Shown in pieces: positions 1 to 8,604 of a stretch of DNA of 64,000 bases (position 1 is its first letter; the number at the start of each line of letters is the position of its first letter). The notes under the pieces were generated by a model. The model was not told the origin of the DNA. It made no database searches and worked only from the letters and a program-made list of their open reading frames with translations. Origin of the DNA: Nocardiopsis sp. ATB16-24 (GTDB taxonomy: Bacteria > Actinomycetota > Actinomycetes > Streptosporangiales > Streptosporangiaceae); contig NZ_JASCXJ010000015.1 of NCBI RefSeq assembly GCF_030271535.1, forward strand, positions 1 to 64,000, written 5' to 3'. A program made the translations under genes and the position numbers.

Positions 1-213
1 GTGGGGGGTGGGTGGGACCGGGGTGGTGGGGGTGTTCGGGGGGTGTGGGGCCAGGGGTGGGCGTTGTCGATCAGGTGGGTGAAGGCGGCCAGGAGGCGTA
101 GTTCGTCGATGGTGCGGGGGGTGGTGGTGAGCAGGTGGGGTGAGTAGACGATGGTGGCGGTGGGGGCGCCCCGAAGCGCTCCGACGGTCCGGTCGCCGGT
201 GGGGTCGGGGGTG
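1..213 (-). other. open frame without a start, possible 3' end of a gene running off the left edge
   Basis: Read on the minus strand this stretch stays open to the window edge and gives a protein-like segment around IVYSPHLLTTTPRTIDELRL followed by LLAAFTHLIDNAHPW. No ATG, GTG or TTG precedes it in frame, so either the start lies in a different, shifted frame or this is a gene fragment. I do not recognise a family. It would be transcribed divergently from the thioredoxin-fold gene that follows. The strong C-bias of this strand can itself keep a frame open, so confidence is low. Confidence 0.25.
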
Positions 214-353
214 CATGGGGTGGTGCTCCCCCACCGCGGGGTGGGGTGGGTGTGGCCGGTTAGGGTGTCGCGGGCGGGCCTGGCACCGGTGGTGGGCGGA
301 TCGTGTCTTCCTTTTTGCGGGGTGGGCCTGTGGTCGATGTGGAAGGGGTCGTT

Positions 354-995
354 GTGCAGGTCCAGGTGTGGTCGGACGTGGTGTGTCCGTGGTGTTACAT
401 CGGTAAGCGCCGTTGGGACAGGGCTGTGAAGGAGTGGTCGGGGGGTGAGGAGGTCGGGGTGCTCTGGCGTGCTTTCCAGCTCGACCCTTCTTTTCCTGTG
501 GGTGAGGGGCGGCCCGTCCTTGAGGCGTTGGCGCACAAGATGGGTGCGACCGTGGAGCAGGCGCGTGCCATGACCGATCAGGTCGCCCGGGTCGCCGCGC
601 GGGAGGGGTTGGAGTACGACTTCGAGGGTGGGGTGATGGTCAACACCTTCGATGTGCACCGTGTGCTGCGGTTGGCTCGGGAGCAGGGGGTGGCCGATCG
701 GGCGCAGGAGGGTTTCATGCGTGCCCAGTTGGTGGAGGCCAGGGACCTGGGTGATGCCGACACGGTGGTGGAGGTGGCCGTGGGGGCGGGGTTGGAGGCC
801 GAGCGGGTGCGCGAGGTGCTGGGGGGTGAGGAGTACGCCGAGCAGGTGCGTCAGGACATCGATCTGGCGCGGCGGTGGGGTGCGACCGGTGTGCCGTTCT
901 TCGTCATCGATGGTTCGGTGGGGTTGTCGGGTGCTCAGCCGGTGGAGGTGATGGTGTCGGCGTTGGACAAGGCCTTCGGCGCGCGGCGGGGGTGA
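354..995 (+). CDS. DsbA family oxidoreductase, FrnE-like
   Basis: A 213-residue thioredoxin-fold protein of the DsbA/FrnE family. The redox motif CPWC sits at residues 11-14 within WSDVVCPWCYIGKRR, and the cis-proline loop is GVPFFVID near residue 180; between them lies the helical insertion typical of FrnE. There is no signal peptide, so it acts in the cytoplasm as a putative thiol-disulfide oxidoreductase; the true substrate is unknown. The GTG at 354 was chosen because GGAAGGGG at 341-348 stands 5 nt before it and because family members begin just before the first beta strand. A start at 303 is possible but adds a non-homologous tail. Family assignment is firm. Confidence 0.9.
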   Translation: MQVQVWSDVVCPWCYIGKRRWDRAVKEWSGGEEVGVLWRAFQLDPSFPVGEGRPVLEALAHKMGATVEQARAMTDQVARVAAREGLEYDFEGGVMVNTFDVHRVLRLAREQGVADRAQEGFMRAQLVEARDLGDADTVVEVAVGAGLEAERVREVLGGEEYAEQVRQDIDLARRWGATGVPFFVIDGSVGLSGAQPVEVMVSALDKAFGARRG

Positions 996-1172
996 CCCCC
1001 CGGGGGGGGCGGCGGGTGGGTATCGGCTGTGCACAGACATGGAAAGAGGCGGGTCTGGGCAGTTCCGGTTCGTGTCCGGCCGTGCGACGATGGGCTTTGT
1101 GGTCCGCAGGCCAGACGGGGCGTGGGGGTGGGCGTGGGCGCGCTCGGTCACGCCGGATTCCGGGGTGTTGCC

Positions 1173-2342
1173 ATGCCGGTGCAGCAGGTGTCCAACGAGT
1201 TGATGCTCTCCTTGGTGCGGGCCGGCCATCTGGCCACTTTCGAGGAGTTGCCCTCGTTGGTCGCCAAGAAGGCCGAGCATGCGGGGCTTTCCCAGGCGCG
1301 TATCTACCTGGCCGATCATCAGCAACGGGTGTTGCGTGAGGTGACGGGGGTGGGTGCGGACGCCCATGAGGGTGGTGAGGACCTGGAGGTGGATCGTTCT
1401 TTGGCGGGGCAGGCCTATGTGCGGGGGGTGCCTGCCCGGGTGGAGGATGAGCAGCGTTATTGGGTGCCCATTTTGGAGGGTGCCGAGCGTTTGGGTGTGC
1501 TGCGTGTGGGGTGGGCGGGGGATCCGGATCGTTCTCCGATGCGTGATCTGGCCGCCATGGTGGCTTTGTTGGTCATCGCCAAGCGTTCCAACAGTGACGC
1601 TTATGCCCGGTTGATCAGGGTCAGGCCGATGTCGGTGTCGGCGGAGATGCAGTGGACGCTCATGCCGCCGGGGACGTTCGCCGATTCCCGGGTGACGATC
1701 TCGGCGGCGATCGAGCCGGCCTACGACAACGCCGGGGATGCCTTCGACTACGCCTTGGCCGGGGAGGTGGCCCATCTGGCGATGTTCGACGCGATGGGGC
1801 ATGACACCGCGGCGGGTCTGATCGCGAACCTGGCGGTGGGGGCTTTTCGTAACGAGCGGCGTAAGGGCACTTCTTTGGCCGGTATCTGTCGGGCGGTCGA
1901 GGCGACCTTGGTCCAGGAGTTCGTGCACACCCGTTTCGCCACCGCGATCATGGCGGAGTTGAACATGGCCACCGGGCGGTTGGAGTGGATCAACTGTGGG
2001 CATCTGCCGCCGGTGCTCATCCGGGGTGGGCGGGTGCGGGACATGGGGTGTGAGCCCTCGCATCCGTTGGGGACGGATCTGGGGTTGCCGGTGACGGTGT
2101 GTGGGGAGCAGCTCCAGCCGGGTGATCGGTTGTTGCTGTACACCGACGGGATCGTCGAGGCTCGTGACTCTCAGGGGCGTGAGTTCGGTCTGGAGCGGTT
2201 CGTGGATTTCGTCATCCGCCATCAGGGGGACAGTATGCCGGTCCCTGAGACGTTGCGTCGGTTGGTGCACGCTGTTTTGGAGTACCACCATGGGCGGTTG
2301 GGGGACGACGCCACCGTGCTTTTTTGTGAGTGGCACGGCTGA
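1173..2342 (+). CDS. PP2C-family SpoIIE-like serine phosphatase
   Basis: A 389-residue soluble protein with a GAF-like N-terminal sensory half (about residues 10-150) and a SpoIIE/RsbU-type PP2C phosphatase half. Metal-binding and catalytic motifs are visible: DNAGDAFDYAL, FDAMGHD, INCGHLPPVLI, LLLYTDGIVEARD and GDDATVLF. Such phosphatases dephosphorylate anti-sigma factor antagonists in partner-switching pathways; no antagonist or anti-sigma gene is adjacent here, so the target is unknown. The ATG at 1173 gives a start just before the conserved part; an open frame runs back to 1029 but its translation is Arg/Gly-rich and unlike protein. Only a weak purine-rich site (GGGGTG) precedes 1173, so the start is moderately sure. 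Confidence 0.85.
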   Translation: MPVQQVSNELMLSLVRAGHLATFEELPSLVAKKAEHAGLSQARIYLADHQQRVLREVTGVGADAHEGGEDLEVDRSLAGQAYVRGVPARVEDEQRYWVPILEGAERLGVLRVGWAGDPDRSPMRDLAAMVALLVIAKRSNSDAYARLIRVRPMSVSAEMQWTLMPPGTFADSRVTISAAIEPAYDNAGDAFDYALAGEVAHLAMFDAMGHDTAAGLIANLAVGAFRNERRKGTSLAGICRAVEATLVQEFVHTRFATAIMAELNMATGRLEWINCGHLPPVLIRGGRVRDMGCEPSHPLGTDLGLPVTVCGEQLQPGDRLLLYTDGIVEARDSQGREFGLERFVDFVIRHQGDSMPVPETLRRLVHAVLEYHHGRLGDDATVLFCEWHG

Positions 2343-2757
2343 GGGAGCGGGTTGGGTGCGCGGCGATCATCTGCGCATCTTGGCCTCGGTGGTGGCGTTG
2401 ACGGTGCGCTGAGGCGCGGGGGCCGTGGTCGTGGGGTGGACCGCGGGTGGGTCCAGACGTTCGTCCCGGGAGAGCGGTGCTCCTTTCGTGTGATCGCTCG
2501 GCCGTGCGGTGGTGAGTCGCGGTGCGTCGGGCTCCTCGGGGCCAAGGTGGCCGGTGGCCCTTTTCCGGGGCATGGGGTGCGCTTGTGGTCGGCCCGCCAG
2601 GGTCGGGTGTGGACGTGTTCGGTGCCTGTGCCCGCCGGTGGAAGGGGCGCAGCAGCGTGGGGCGGGGCGGGAAGGATCGCCGTCGCCGGCCCGCGAAGCA
2701 GGCGGCGGGGCCATGGTGTGCCCGTGGGGTCGTGGGAGTTGGGGGGCGGGGTGGGTG
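2343..2757. other. intergenic region, no supported gene
   Basis: About 415 bases between the phosphatase and the small membrane protein gene. Open frames exist on both strands, but their translations are Pro/Arg/His-rich strings without motifs, as expected from extreme GC bias. I see no hairpin with a clear stem longer than 8 bp, no RNA gene and no repeat. Confidence 0.5.
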
Positions 2758-2928
2758 TCAGGGGCTTTCGTCGTTGTTCTTCTTCTTGGTGGTGGCGCTG
2801 CCGAAGGCGATGCCGAAGCACAGGCCCAGGGCGACGCCCATGGGCAGGTTGTCCAGCAGGGTGCCGAAGGCGATGCCCAGTCCAAGGCCCAGGGCCAGAC
2901 CGACGCCGATGTTGCTGTTGTCCTTCAT
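2758..2928 (-). CDS. small glycine-rich two-helix membrane protein
   Basis: A 56-residue protein with two glycine-zipper-like hydrophobic segments (about residues 8-23 and 30-44; for example VGLALGLGLGIAFG and GVALGLCFGIAFG) joined by a short LLDNLPM turn and ending in a lysine-rich tail, KKKNNDESP. The predicted arrangement is a hairpin in the cytoplasmic membrane. The start is supported by AAGGA just upstream of ATG 2928, the same AAGGACACATG context used by the phenylalanine hydroxylase gene. No function can be assigned. The reading frame continues upstream but loses protein character. Confidence 0.7.
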   Translation of the reverse strand: MKDNSNIGVGLALGLGLGIAFGTLLDNLPMGVALGLCFGIAFGSATTKKKNNDESP

Positions 2929-3237
2929 GTGTCCTTGCCTTTGTGGTGTCGGTGGTCGGACGGCTGTGCGTCCCGTCCGGTTCCATGGGGGCGGTGATCG
3001 GGCGACCTGGTCCTGGTGGACGGGTGGGTGTACGCCTCTTCTCCTTGGGGAGGGTGTGGGGGCGGCCGTGTCGATAGGTGGTCGGCCGGGTCGGTGATGT
3101 TGAGGACCTGTTCCGGGTGGGTGGTGGTCGTGGCAGGTTATCGGGTGGTGGGGGGTGTGGTCGGGGCGGGAGGGGTGTGTGCGCATCGGCCGTCCGGGGC
3201 GCCGGTGGGTGCTCCGGCGCCCTGGGCGGCCGGTGGG
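2929..3237. other. intergenic region, no supported gene
   Basis: About 310 G-rich bases between two minus-strand genes. It must hold the promoter of the small membrane protein. Imperfect GC-rich inverted repeats lie around 3198-3225 and could act as a terminator for the hydroxylase gene, but no stem is convincing. No coding frame is supported. Confidence 0.4.
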
Positions 3238-4107
3238 TCAGTGGGTGCTGGGTGCGGGGCGGCCGGTGAGGCCGCGTTCGGCCAGGGGTGGTAGGCCCAT
3301 GCGTGGCCGGGTGTCCTCGTCGAAGTCGTCGAGGAGGTCGTGGAGGGTCTGGGTCAGGTGGTCCAGACTCCGCATGGTGTAGAGCACGGGTTGGTATCCG
3401 GATACCTGGTAGGGGCGGGTGGCGATCTCGTGCAGGTTCCAGGGTCGGATGTGGGCTTGGTGCATGCGTAGGAGTTCTCCGTAGGAGGACAGCAGGGCCG
3501 CGCCGTAGGCCTTGGTGGTGCCTGATTCGTGGGCCAGGCCGTATTCGAGGGTGTGCCAGTAGATGCGGCTGATCAGGTCCAGGGCGTCGTCGCTGTGCAC
3601 GCGGCGGGCGGCGCGGCCCACGGTGCGGTACAGGTCGGCGAACAGGGGTGAGGTCAGGTGGGTGCCGTGGCCCAGGACGTCGTGGATGACGTCGGGTTCG
3701 GGGGTGTACAGCGGCATGGTGGGGTGGCGTACGTATTGCACGGCGTGGAAGTGGCCGTCGGCCATCGAGCCCAGGAAGCGTTGGTTGGGGACGATTCCGC
3801 CGGCCAGGGTGAAGGAGAATCCGGTCAGGGCGGTGAGTTCTTCTCCCACTTCGGTGTGTTGGGGGATGTGGTCGGCGGGGATGGGTGCTTGGTCGCGTGC
3901 TTCTTCGACGGTTCGGCATATGCGTCCTTGGTGGGCTTGGAGGAGGGCGCGGTGTACGGTGCGCCAGGTGCGGTGTTCGGTTTCGGTGTAGTCCACGTGG
4001 GGTGAGGGGTCGCCGACGCGGTGGTGGCGGGCTTGGTCGGCGAGGTGGTTGCGGCGGCGGACGTAGTGCGGGTCGGCGAAGCCGGGGTGGTCGTGGGCGG
4101 CTCCCAT
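3238..4107 (-). CDS. phhA: phenylalanine 4-monooxygenase
   Basis: A 289-residue aromatic amino acid hydroxylase, the usual length of bacterial phenylalanine 4-monooxygenase, which converts Phe to Tyr with O2, non-haem Fe(II) and a tetrahydropterin. The iron ligands are visible: two His in DVIHDVLGHGTHLTSP and the Glu of YWHTLEYGL; the pterin-side segment GFSFTLAGGIVPNQRFL is also conserved. Start chosen at ATG 4107 because AAGGACAC precedes it; in-frame ATGs at 4152 and 4170 lack a good ribosome site and would add a non-homologous tail. It is monocistronic and divergent from the thioesterase gene. Product identity is secure; a Trp or Tyr hydroxylase is unlikely in bacteria. Confidence 0.93.
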   Translation of the reverse strand: MGAAHDHPGFADPHYVRRRNHLADQARHHRVGDPSPHVDYTETEHRTWRTVHRALLQAHQGRICRTVEEARDQAPIPADHIPQHTEVGEELTALTGFSFTLAGGIVPNQRFLGSMADGHFHAVQYVRHPTMPLYTPEPDVIHDVLGHGTHLTSPLFADLYRTVGRAARRVHSDDALDLISRIYWHTLEYGLAHESGTTKAYGAALLSSYGELLRMHQAHIRPWNLHEIATRPYQVSGYQPVLYTMRSLDHLTQTLHDLLDDFDEDTRPRMGLPPLAERGLTGRPAPSTH

Positions 4108-4238
4108 GTGTCCTTGTGGTGTGATGGGAGTCTGTGGTGATCGGTCGTTCATGTCTTCATCGTGTGTCATGGGGGCGTTGTGACCTGGGGTGACGCGCCG
4201 TGGAGGGTCAGGTGGGGGTGGGTGGACCCCACCTTTTC

Positions 4239-4254
4239 TACTGGCCGGTAACAT
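4239..4254 (+). promoter_or_regulatory. leaderless promoter with overlapping near-palindrome
   Basis: TAACAT at 4249-4254 is a good -10 box exactly 6 nt before ATG 4261, and no ribosome site is present, which fits a leaderless transcript. TACTGGCCGGTA (4239-4250), nearly self-complementary, overlaps the -10 box and could be a repressor site controlling the thioesterase gene. Confidence 0.5.
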
Positions 4255-4260
4255 TTGGGT

Positions 4261-5073
4261 ATGAGTCTTGACCACCCTGCCGGGGGTTTCCGGTTCGACC
4301 GGGACACTCGTGTTGACAAGCGGGCCGACGGCGAGTTCACGGCCACTTTGACCGACGCCTGGACCACCTTCACCTCCCACCCCAACGGGGGGTATGTCCT
4401 GGGGGCGGCTTTGAACGCGTTGCGCCAGAACCTGGGGCAGCCCGACCCTTTGGCCGTGTCGGCGTTCTTCTTGCGTCCGGCCGCGGCCGGGCGGGCGCTG
4501 GTGCGCACCGAGGTGGTGCGTGAGGGGCGGCGTACCGCGACCGGGCAGGTGGTCCTGGAACAGGGCGGTAAGGAGGTCGTGCGCGCCATCGCCACCTACG
4601 GTGATCTGACTCCGGATCGGTCCGCGCGTGTGCTGACCCTGGATGAGCCCCCGAACCTGCCTCCTCCTCAGGACTGTGCCGTTCCCCCGGAGTTCGCCCG
4701 CGCCGAGGGGGTGGGGATCGCCGGCAGTGTGGAGTACCGCTACCCCGAGCGGCCGGGGTGGATGGACGGCAGGAAGGACGGCCGTCCGTATGCGGAGTTC
4801 TGGATGCGTTTCGCCGATGGTCGTGAGCCCGACACCCATTCCCTGGTCTCGATGGTGGACTTCGCTCCCCCGGCGGTGTTGGAGATCGGTGAGTTCACCA
4901 CCATCACCGTGGAGTTGAGTGTGCATGTGCGTGCCCGGCCCGCTCCGGGGTGGTCGGCCTGTCGGGTCTTCACCAAGCACGTTCAGGGTGGTCTGCATGA
5001 GGAGGACATGGAGATCTGGGATTCCACGGGTGTTCTGGTGGCCCAGTGTCGGCAGTTGGCGATGCTCTTGTGA
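4261..5073 (+). CDS. acyl-CoA thioesterase family protein
   Basis: A 270-residue double-hotdog protein of the TesB-like (4HBT_3) thioesterase family, expected to hydrolyse acyl-CoA. Family features include the N-terminal TDAWTTFTSHPNGGYVLGAA hotdog helix, the LVRTEVVREGRRTATGQVVL strand pair, and the second hotdog with SLVSMVDFAPPAVLEIGEF and the closing ARPAPGWSACRVFTKHVQGG. The start is ATG 4261, preceded by a -10 box rather than a Shine-Dalgarno sequence. Substrate chain length cannot be read from sequence. It is monocistronic and ends at a GC-rich terminator shared with the convergent phosphoesterase gene. Confidence 0.85.
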   Translation: MSLDHPAGGFRFDRDTRVDKRADGEFTATLTDAWTTFTSHPNGGYVLGAALNALRQNLGQPDPLAVSAFFLRPAAAGRALVRTEVVREGRRTATGQVVLEQGGKEVVRAIATYGDLTPDRSARVLTLDEPPNLPPPQDCAVPPEFARAEGVGIAGSVEYRYPERPGWMDGRKDGRPYAEFWMRFADGREPDTHSLVSMVDFAPPAVLEIGEFTTITVELSVHVRARPAPGWSACRVFTKHVQGGLHEEDMEIWDSTGVLVAQCRQLAMLL

Positions 5074-5075
5074 GG

Positions 5076-5105
5076 GGACCCGGCGCTTTGGGGTGCGCCG
5101 GGTCC
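5076..5105. terminator. bidirectional GC-rich hairpin
   Basis: GGACCCGGCGC and GCGCCGGGTCC form a perfect 11-bp stem with an 8-nt loop between convergent genes. There is no U-tract, which is common for actinobacterial terminators. Confidence 0.7.
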
Positions 5106-5120
5106 TGGGGTGGTGGGGGT

Positions 5121-5864
5121 TCACATCACCGCGCGAAAGTGCGTGGTCAGGCGGTGGTCGGGTCCCAGCACGTGGAAGGCCACCCCGGGGGGTTGGTCGT
5201 GGTGGGGGGTCGGTTCGCCTTCCCAGGGCATGCGCAGGGTCCATCTGACGCCGGGCGCCAGGAGCAGGGGTCGTCCGGCGAAGGTGGTGGCTCCGCCGGT
5301 GTGGGCGTGTCCGACCAGGATGCCCACCAGGTGGGGGTGGGCCTGGAGCAGGCCGGCCAGGTCGTCGGCGTTGTCCAACCGCATGGAGTCGGGCAGGGGG
5401 TGGTGGATCCGTACCGGTGGGTGGTGCAGGGCCAGCAGGGCCGGGGTGGTGGGGGGAAGGTCGGTCAGTGTCTGGTTGATCCACACCAGTGTGGAGGTGT
5501 CCAGGTGGCCGCCGTCCTCGCCGGGGATGGTGGAGTCGCAGGTCAAAACGGCTGCGCTGGCCACCTGGTGGAGGTGGTTGAAGGGTTCCTTGGTGGGGGG
5601 AAGGTTCAGCATCGCCTGGCGCATCGCCGCGCGGTCGTCGTGGCTTCCGGGGCAGACCAGTACGGGGAAGGGCAGGTCCAGTAGTCGTGCGGCCTGGCGG
5701 TACTGGTCGGTGGTGGCGTGGTCGGCGATGTCGCCGGTGACCAGGAGGGCGTCGGGGGTTCGGGGTAGGTGGCGTAGGTAGTCCACCGTGCGGGTGGCGC
5801 GCTCGGTGGCGCGTGTGGTCCCGTCCAGGTGCAGGTCGCTGACGTGGGCGAGGAGAAGCGTCAT
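5121..5864 (-). CDS. metallophosphoesterase
   Basis: A 247-residue calcineurin-like phosphoesterase. Metal-binding motifs appear in order: HVSDLHLD near residue 8, VTGDIADH near 43, a variant GSHDD block near 75 (the family norm is GNHD, so Asn is replaced by Ser), LALHHPP near 147 and VGHAHTGG near 185. These enzymes resemble 3',5'-cAMP phosphodiesterase CpdA, but the exact substrate is not determined. The start at ATG 5864 is supported by AAGGAC 5 nt upstream. The gene is alone, downstream of the manganese transporter genes on the same strand with a 180-bp gap. Confidence 0.85.
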   Translation of the reverse strand: MTLLLAHVSDLHLDGTTRATERATRTVDYLRHLPRTPDALLVTGDIADHATTDQYRQAARLLDLPFPVLVCPGSHDDRAAMRQAMLNLPPTKEPFNHLHQVASAAVLTCDSTIPGEDGGHLDTSTLVWINQTLTDLPPTTPALLALHHPPVRIHHPLPDSMRLDNADDLAGLLQAHPHLVGILVGHAHTGGATTFAGRPLLLAPGVRWTLRMPWEGEPTPHHDQPPGVAFHVLGPDHRLTTHFRAVM

Positions 5865-6044
5865 GGCCGTCCTTGTGCGTCGGGGTGGGGGGCGCGTCCG
5901 CCGGTGGCGGTCGGCGCGGATCCACCCGAGGTAGGTGAAGGCTAGGCCGGTGACGGGGGGCCCACCAGGGGCGCGTGTTCTGGTCGTGTGGGGTGGTGCG
6001 GCCAGGGACGGTGGGGGTCGGGTCTCCTGCTCTGGGGTCCTTGT

Positions 6045-6929
6045 TCAGTGTGTGGGGGTGTGTGCGCGCAGGCGGCGTGCGATGCGGCTCTTCCACAGCA
6101 CGCCGTGGCGGGGGGAGAACAGGTAGGCCAGGGCGAAGGCGGTGGCCTGGGTGAGCACGATCGTTCCGCCGGTGGACACGTTCAGGTGGAAGCTGGTGAA
6201 GACCCCGGTCAGGGCCGCGAGCACCGCCACGGCCGAGGAGATCAGGAGCATGCGTTCGAACCGGTCGGTGAGCAGGTAGGCGGTCGCGCCGGGGATGATG
6301 ACCATGGCCACGACCAGGATGATGCCCACCGCTTGTAGTGCCACCACCACGGTCACCGACAGCAGGCCCAGTAGCAGGGTCTCCAGCAGGCGTGGGTTGA
6401 TGCCCAGGGCGTGGGCGTGGACGGGGTCGAAGGCGTACAGGGTCAGGTCGCGGTGTTTGTACCAGATCACCAGCAGTACCGCCGCGCCCAGGAGGAGGAT
6501 CTGCCGGATGTCGGTGTCGGAGACGCCCAGGACGTTGCCGAACAGGATGTGTCCCAGGTCGGTCTGGCTGGGGACGCGGGAGATGAGTACCAGGCCCAGG
6601 GCGAACATGGCGGTGAAGACCACGCCGATGACGGCGTCCTCCTTGACGCGGGAGGTGCGGTTGACCACGCCGATCAGGGCGACCGATCCGGCGCCGAAGA
6701 CCAGTGCTCCGGCGGCGAAGGGCAGTCCGAACATGTAGGACAGCACCACTCCGGGCAGGACGGCGTGGGAGACGGCGTCGCCCATCAGGGACCAGCCGAT
6801 GAGGGTCATCCAGCAGGAGAGGACGGCGCACACCACTCCGGCGACCACGCTGACCAGCAGGGCGCGTTGGATGAACGCGAAGCTCCAGGGGGTGGTGAAC
6901 CATTCGGTCGCGCTCGTCAGCGTGTCCAT
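6045..6929 (-). CDS. mntC: manganese-type ABC transporter permease
   Basis: A 294-residue ABC-3 family integral membrane protein with about eight hydrophobic segments, for example LLVSVVAGVVCAVLSCWMTL and IILVVAMVIIPGATAYLL. The family EAA-like cytoplasmic loop GDAVSHAVLPGVVLSYM is present. It forms the channel of the metal importer encoded by this operon. ATG 6929 follows AGGAGG and overlaps the end of the ATPase gene by 13 bp, implying translational coupling. The third gene of the binding protein-ATPase-permease order. A single permease gene means a homodimeric channel. Metal specificity is inferred from the binding protein, which is manganese-like rather than zinc-like. Confidence 0.9.
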   Translation of the reverse strand: MDTLTSATEWFTTPWSFAFIQRALLVSVVAGVVCAVLSCWMTLIGWSLMGDAVSHAVLPGVVLSYMFGLPFAAGALVFGAGSVALIGVVNRTSRVKEDAVIGVVFTAMFALGLVLISRVPSQTDLGHILFGNVLGVSDTDIRQILLLGAAVLLVIWYKHRDLTLYAFDPVHAHALGINPRLLETLLLGLLSVTVVVALQAVGIILVVAMVIIPGATAYLLTDRFERMLLISSAVAVLAALTGVFTSFHLNVSTGGTIVLTQATAFALAYLFSPRHGVLWKSRIARRLRAHTPTH

Positions 6930-7663
6930 GCTCGGTCCTCCTGGTCGGTGGGGGTGCCGAAGGCCTGCGTGAGGTTGTCGGGGTGTAGGACGTGTGCGGG
7001 GTGGCCGTGGGCGATGACGCGGCGTTGCAGGAGGAGGGCTTGGTCGCACAGGGCGGGTACCTGGGCCAGGTCGTGGGTGGACACCAGCAGGGTGTGGCCT
7101 TCGGTGCCCAGTTGTCGGAGGAGTTCGATGATGTGGTCTTCGGAGCGTTTGTCGACTCCGGCGAAGGGTTCGTCGAGTAGGAGTACCCGGGCGTTCTGGG
7201 CGATGGCGCGGGCGATGAAGGCGCGTTTGCGTTGTCCGCCGGACAGGGCGCCGATCTGGCGGTCGGCCAGGTCGCTCAGGTGGGTGCGTTCCAGGGCGTG
7301 GGCGAGGGCCTGGTGGTCGGCGGGGCGGGGTCTGCGGCGTGCCGACATGTGTCCGTAGCGGCCCATCATCACCACGTCGCGTACGCGTACGGGGAAGGCC
7401 CAGTCGACCTGTTCGGACTGGGGGACGTAGCCCAGGAGTCCTTTGCGTCGGGCTTGGGTGCTGGTGTGTCCGAGGATGCGTATGCGGCCGTGGTCGGCGG
7501 GGACCAGGCCGAGCACGGTTTTGAGCAGGGTGGACTTGCCTGATCCGTTGGTGCCCAGCAGGCCGCAGACGCGGCCTGGGGGTAGGGACAGGCTGACGTT
7601 GTCCAGGGCCAGGACGTCACCGTAGCGGACGGTGGTGTCTGTGACCTCGATGGCGGCGTTCAT
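6917..7663 (-). CDS. mntB: manganese-type ABC transporter ATP-binding protein
   Basis: A 248-residue ABC ATPase. Walker A is GTNGSGKST near residue 38, the Q-loop is YVPQSEQVDW, the signature is LSGGQRKR near 142, Walker B is VLLLDEPFAGVD near 163 and the H-loop is STHDL. The VDWAFPVRVRDVVMMGRYG segment is typical of the MntB/ZnuC/SitB branch. It powers the permease encoded directly downstream. The ATG at 7663 overlaps the stop of the binding-protein gene (ATGA), with a purine-rich AAAGGGGAAA site upstream. It is the middle gene of a three-gene operon. Confidence 0.92.
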   Translation of the reverse strand: MNAAIEVTDTTVRYGDVLALDNVSLSLPPGRVCGLLGTNGSGKSTLLKTVLGLVPADHGRIRILGHTSTQARRKGLLGYVPQSEQVDWAFPVRVRDVVMMGRYGHMSARRRPRPADHQALAHALERTHLSDLADRQIGALSGGQRKRAFIARAIAQNARVLLLDEPFAGVDKRSEDHIIELLRQLGTEGHTLLVSTHDLAQVPALCDQALLLQRRVIAHGHPAHVLHPDNLTQAFGTPTDQEDRAWTR

Positions 7664-8604
7664 CCGGTTTCCCCTTTGAGTCCGGTGACGATGGCCTCGG
7701 CGTCGTGGCGTAGCAGGTCCAGGTAGGTGGGGACGGGGCCGTCTTCTTGGGACAGGGAGTCGACGTAGAGGGTCTGTCCCATGTGCGCGCCGGTTTCGCG
7801 GGCCACGGAGCGTTGGGCGCTGTCGTTGACGGTGCTTTCGCAAAAGATGGTGGGGACCTGGTTGTCGCGTACGAATGCGGTGACGGCGGCGGTTTGTTGG
7901 GGGGTGCCTTGGGATTCGGCGTTGACCGGCCACAGGTACATCTCGGTCAGGTCGGCGTCGCGTGCCAGGTAGGAGAAGGCGCCTTCGCAGGTGACCAGGG
8001 CTCGGGCGTTGTCGGGGAGTTCGGCCAGTTCGGTGCGCAGGTAGTCGCCGACTTCGCTGATCTGGTCCTTGTAGGTCTGGGCGGCCTCGGCGTAGGTGCT
8101 TTGGCCTGCGGGGTCGAGTTCGGTGAGGGCGTGGCGGATGTTGTCGACGTAGATGTGGGCGTTGTCGGGGGACATCCAGGCGTGTGGGTTGGGTCGGCCC
8201 TGGTGTTGGCCGGAGGAGATGGGGATGGTCTGGACGCCGTCGCTGAGTTGGGCGGTGGGGGCTTGGACCTGTGCGGTGAATTGGTCGAACCAGGCTTCCA
8301 GGCCCAGTCCGTTCTCCAGGATCAGGTCGGCGTTTTGGCCGCGGACGAGGTCGTCGGGGGTGGGTTCGTAGCCGTGGATCTCGGCGCCGGGGCGGGTGAG
8401 GGAGACGACGTGGACGCGGCCGTCCGCGACGTTGCGGGTCATGTCGGCGAGCACGGTGAAGGTGGTCAGTACCAGGGGTCGGTCGTCGTCGCGGGTCTGG
8501 TCGGTGGGGGCGGTGCAGGCGCTCAGGGTCAGTGTCAGGGCCGCCAGGGTGGTGAGGCCTGGCGACCATCGGCGTGTGAGGGCCCCATCTTTAAAGTTCG
8601 CCAC
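7660..8604 (-). CDS. mntA: manganese-type ABC transporter substrate-binding lipoprotein
   Basis: A 314-residue cluster 9 metal-binding lipoprotein. The signal peptide ends in the lipobox LSAC (Cys near residue 30), so it is anchored outside the membrane. Predicted metal ligands follow the His-His-Glu-Asp pattern of Mn(II)-binding PsaA/MntA: GAEIHGYEP, NPHAWMSP, CEGAFSYLARDADL and a C-terminal Asp in LYVDSLS. Zinc-binding ZnuA homologues have His in place of that Glu and a His-rich loop, which is absent here. GTG 8604 is the only sensible start; it lies inside an inverted repeat that is a likely metalloregulator site. First gene of the operon. Confidence 0.9.
   Translation of the reverse strand: MANFKDGALTRRWSPGLTTLAALTLTLSACTAPTDQTRDDDRPLVLTTFTVLADMTRNVADGRVHVVSLTRPGAEIHGYEPTPDDLVRGQNADLILENGLGLEAWFDQFTAQVQAPTAQLSDGVQTIPISSGQHQGRPNPHAWMSPDNAHIYVDNIRHALTELDPAGQSTYAEAAQTYKDQISEVGDYLRTELAELPDNARALVTCEGAFSYLARDADLTEMYLWPVNAESQGTPQQTAAVTAFVRDNQVPTIFCESTVNDSAQRSVARETGAHMGQTLYVDSLSQEDGPVPTYLDLLRHDAEAIVTGLKGETG

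Noticed and set aside
2222..3919. Long minus-strand frame over the phosphatase end and intergenic DNA
   Set aside because: It is Pro/His/Arg-rich without motifs and conflicts with the phosphatase, small membrane protein and hydroxylase genes.
3238..6903. A very long uninterrupted minus-strand frame of over 1200 codons
   Set aside because: Only its last 289 codons match a protein family; the rest is antisense to the thioesterase, phosphoesterase and permease genes and is Pro/Arg/His-rich, a GC-bias artefact.
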